From Clostridiaceae bacterium (lineage in GTDB: Bacteria > Bacillota > Clostridia > Saccharofermentanales > DTU023): a DNA stretch of 7,160 nt. The stretch is from NCBI GenBank assembly GCA_012841255.1, contig DUUZ01000145.1:1-7160 (forward strand), in the 5' to 3' direction. Made by a program: the position numbers and the translations under genes. The notes beneath the pieces are model-generated. The model was not told where the DNA came from and made no database searches. It saw nothing but the letters and a program-made list of their open reading frames with translations. Positions 5,838 to 7,160 of this stretch are shown in pieces; positions within the stretch are counted from its first letter, which is position 1, and each line of letters starts with the position of its first letter.

Positions 5838-7160
5838 ATGAGCGAATCGATGGGGACCTGGAGACCGGACTGCCTTTGCGGCGATGTGACGGAATCCATG
5901 ATCGGGCAGGAGCTGACGCTGATGGGCTGGTGCCACAAGCAGCGGGACCTGGGCGGGCTGACCTTTATTACCCTGCGGGATATCGCGGGGGAGGTACAGA
6001 TTGTTGCCGACGAGGATTCACCTGCGGATGTCCGCAAGAAGGCCGCTTCGGTGCGGGGCGAGTATGTCCTGGCCGTCCGGGGCACTCTTCGGAAAAGAAG
6101 CGCAGTGAATCCGGACATGAAGACGGGAACAGTCGAACTGCACGCCGCAGATCTCAGGGTCCTGTCTGAATCTGAAACTCCGCCTTTCTACATCGAAGAA
6201 GATGTGGACGTCAATGAGAGTCTCCGCCTGACCTACCGCTTCCTGGATCTCCGCCGGCCGAACATGCAAAGAAAGCTCCTGGCCCGGCACCGGATCACCA
6301 AGATCACCCGGGATTTCTTCGACCGTGAAGGCTTCATCGATGTCGAGACGCCCACCCTGATCAAGAGTACGCCCGAGGGTGCCCGGGACTACCTGGTTCC
6401 TTCCAGGGTCTTCCCCGGCCGTTTTTTTGCCCTGCCCCAGTCGCCCCAGCTTTACAAGCAGCTTCTGATGCTGGCCGGCTACAATAAATACATGCAGATC
6501 GCCCGCTGTTTCCGCGATGAGGATCTTCGGGCCGACCGGCAGCCGGAATTCACTCAGATCGACATTGAGATGTCCTTCGTCGGCGAGGATGATGTCCTGG
6601 CCGCAAATGAACGTTACCTGTCCACCCTGATGCGGGAGTTTGCCGGAATAGAGCTTGCGCTTCCCATCCGCCGGATCACCTGGCGGGAGGCCATGGCACG
6701 TTACGGCTCGGATAAGCCCGACCTTCGTTTCGGGATGGAGCTAACCGATCTTTCCGCTCTGGTCGGCGGATCGGAATTCAAGGTCTTCACGGACGCTCTG
6801 GAAGCCGGCGGCTATGTCGGGGCCATCGCGGTCCCCCAGGGAGCTTCTATGTCCAGGCGGGAGCTGGATGACCTGGCTTCCTTTGTCCGGGGCAATACCG
6901 GGGCCAAGGGCCTGGTCTGGCTGTCGATCGGAGAGGACGGAGAAAGCCGGGGATCGGCCGCCAAGTTCTTTGATGCTGCTTTCGTCAGGGAAGCCCTGGC
7001 CCTGGCCGGAGGAGATGTGACGGACCAGCTGCTGCTGGTGGCTGATGCCGACCGGATTACAGCACTCGAAGCCTTGGGCGATCTTCGGATTGAAGTCGCC
7101 AGAAGAAGGGATCTCATCCCTGAGGGCCGCTTTGATTTTTGCTGGGTGACTGAATTCCCG
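5838..7160 (+). CDS. aspS: Aspartyl-tRNA synthetase, 5' part
   Basis: The frame is open for 441 codons to the window edge; about 150 C-terminal residues are expected beyond, judging from the usual bacterial length near 590. The class II enzyme charges tRNA-Asp. The N-terminal OB-fold anticodon domain (about 15-110) includes GWCHKQRDLGGLTFITLRD (30-48). The catalytic core begins near RLTYRFLDLRRP (130-141). ETPTLIKSTPEGARDYLVP (170-188) and LPQSPQLYKQLLM (199-211) are family signatures, and FRDEDLRADRQPEFTQID (225-242) is motif 2 with its flank. The bacterial GAD insertion follows (about 290-425), and WVTEFP at the window edge returns to the core. Motif 3 lies outside the window. Leu38 in RDLGG aligns with the Leu of the discriminating E. 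coli enzyme, which hints at but does not prove Asp-only specificity. It is probably transcribed with hisS. Confidence 0.98.
   Translation, partial: MSESMGTWRPDCLCGDVTESMIGQELTLMGWCHKQRDLGGLTFITLRDIAGEVQIVADEDSPADVRKKAASVRGEYVLAVRGTLRKRSAVNPDMKTGTVELHAADLRVLSESETPPFYIEEDVDVNESLRLTYRFLDLRRPNMQRKLLARHRITKITRDFFDREGFIDVETPTLIKSTPEGARDYLVPSRVFPGRFFALPQSPQLYKQLLMLAGYNKYMQIARCFRDEDLRADRQPEFTQIDIEMSFVGEDDVLAANERYLSTLMREFAGIELALPIRRITWREAMARYGSDKPDLRFGMELTDLSALVGGSEFKVFTDALEAGGYVGAIAVPQGASMSRRELDDLASFVRGNTGAKGLVWLSIGEDGESRGSAAKFFDAAFVREALALAGGDVTDQLLLVADADRITALEALGDLRIEVARRRDLIPEGRFDFCWVTEFP

Noticed and set aside
5687..6169. 160-codon open frame on the + strand overlapping the hisS end and aspS start
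   Set aside because: It is in a different frame from both synthetases, whose motifs are continuous across this region; its product is only a Gly/Arg-rich reading of those genes.

Overview
The window looks like chromosomal core DNA from a GC-rich member of the Clostridia or a related Bacillota lineage. This rests on gene content and signals, not on any database match. The signals are strong AGGAGG-type ribosome binding sites, a thioredoxin-Nnr-RibU-HisRS-AspRS series, an FMN riboswitch in front of ribU, a kinase of the clostridial 'nucleoside kinase' type, and the standard genetic code with TGA stops. All recognisable genes are on the + strand and none of them looks mobile.

Layout. 2-514 is the 3' end of a membrane-anchored TPM-domain protein with a glycine-rich tail. 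Three bases later, 518-1510 encodes a P-loop uridine-kinase-like protein that lacks the N-terminal TGS-type half I recall from many clostridial relatives. The gap 1511-1649 holds a possible 26-codon leader ORF and a small palindrome. 1650-1970 is thioredoxin, closed by a strong bidirectional terminator (1988-2026). 2046-3620 encodes the bifunctional NAD(P)H-hydrate repair enzyme Nnr; its ribosome binding site lies four bases after the terminator. 3645-3830 is a complete control unit: an extended -10 promoter, an FMN aptamer and an intrinsic terminator. It governs 3867-4469, the riboflavin-specific S component RibU. A second extended -10 promoter (4486-4494) precedes hisS (4540-5793). hisS is followed after 44 bases by aspS (5838 to the end, cut off by the window edge).

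How the genes fit together. There are at least three transcription units: TPM protein plus kinase, possibly through trxA; ribU under FMN control; and hisS-aspS. Nnr has no obvious promoter of its own and may depend on readthrough of the trxA terminator. Shared themes are flavin and nicotinamide cofactor supply, thiol redox and tRNA charging, all housekeeping.

I found no convincing undescribed multi-gene system. The items most worth a second look are regulatory: the terminator placed directly before the nnr ribosome binding site; the seven-base CCGGGGC shared by the FMN aptamer and its terminator; the stem-loop at the predicted hisS transcription start; and the overlapping leader ORF before trxA. 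The shortened kinase is also notable.
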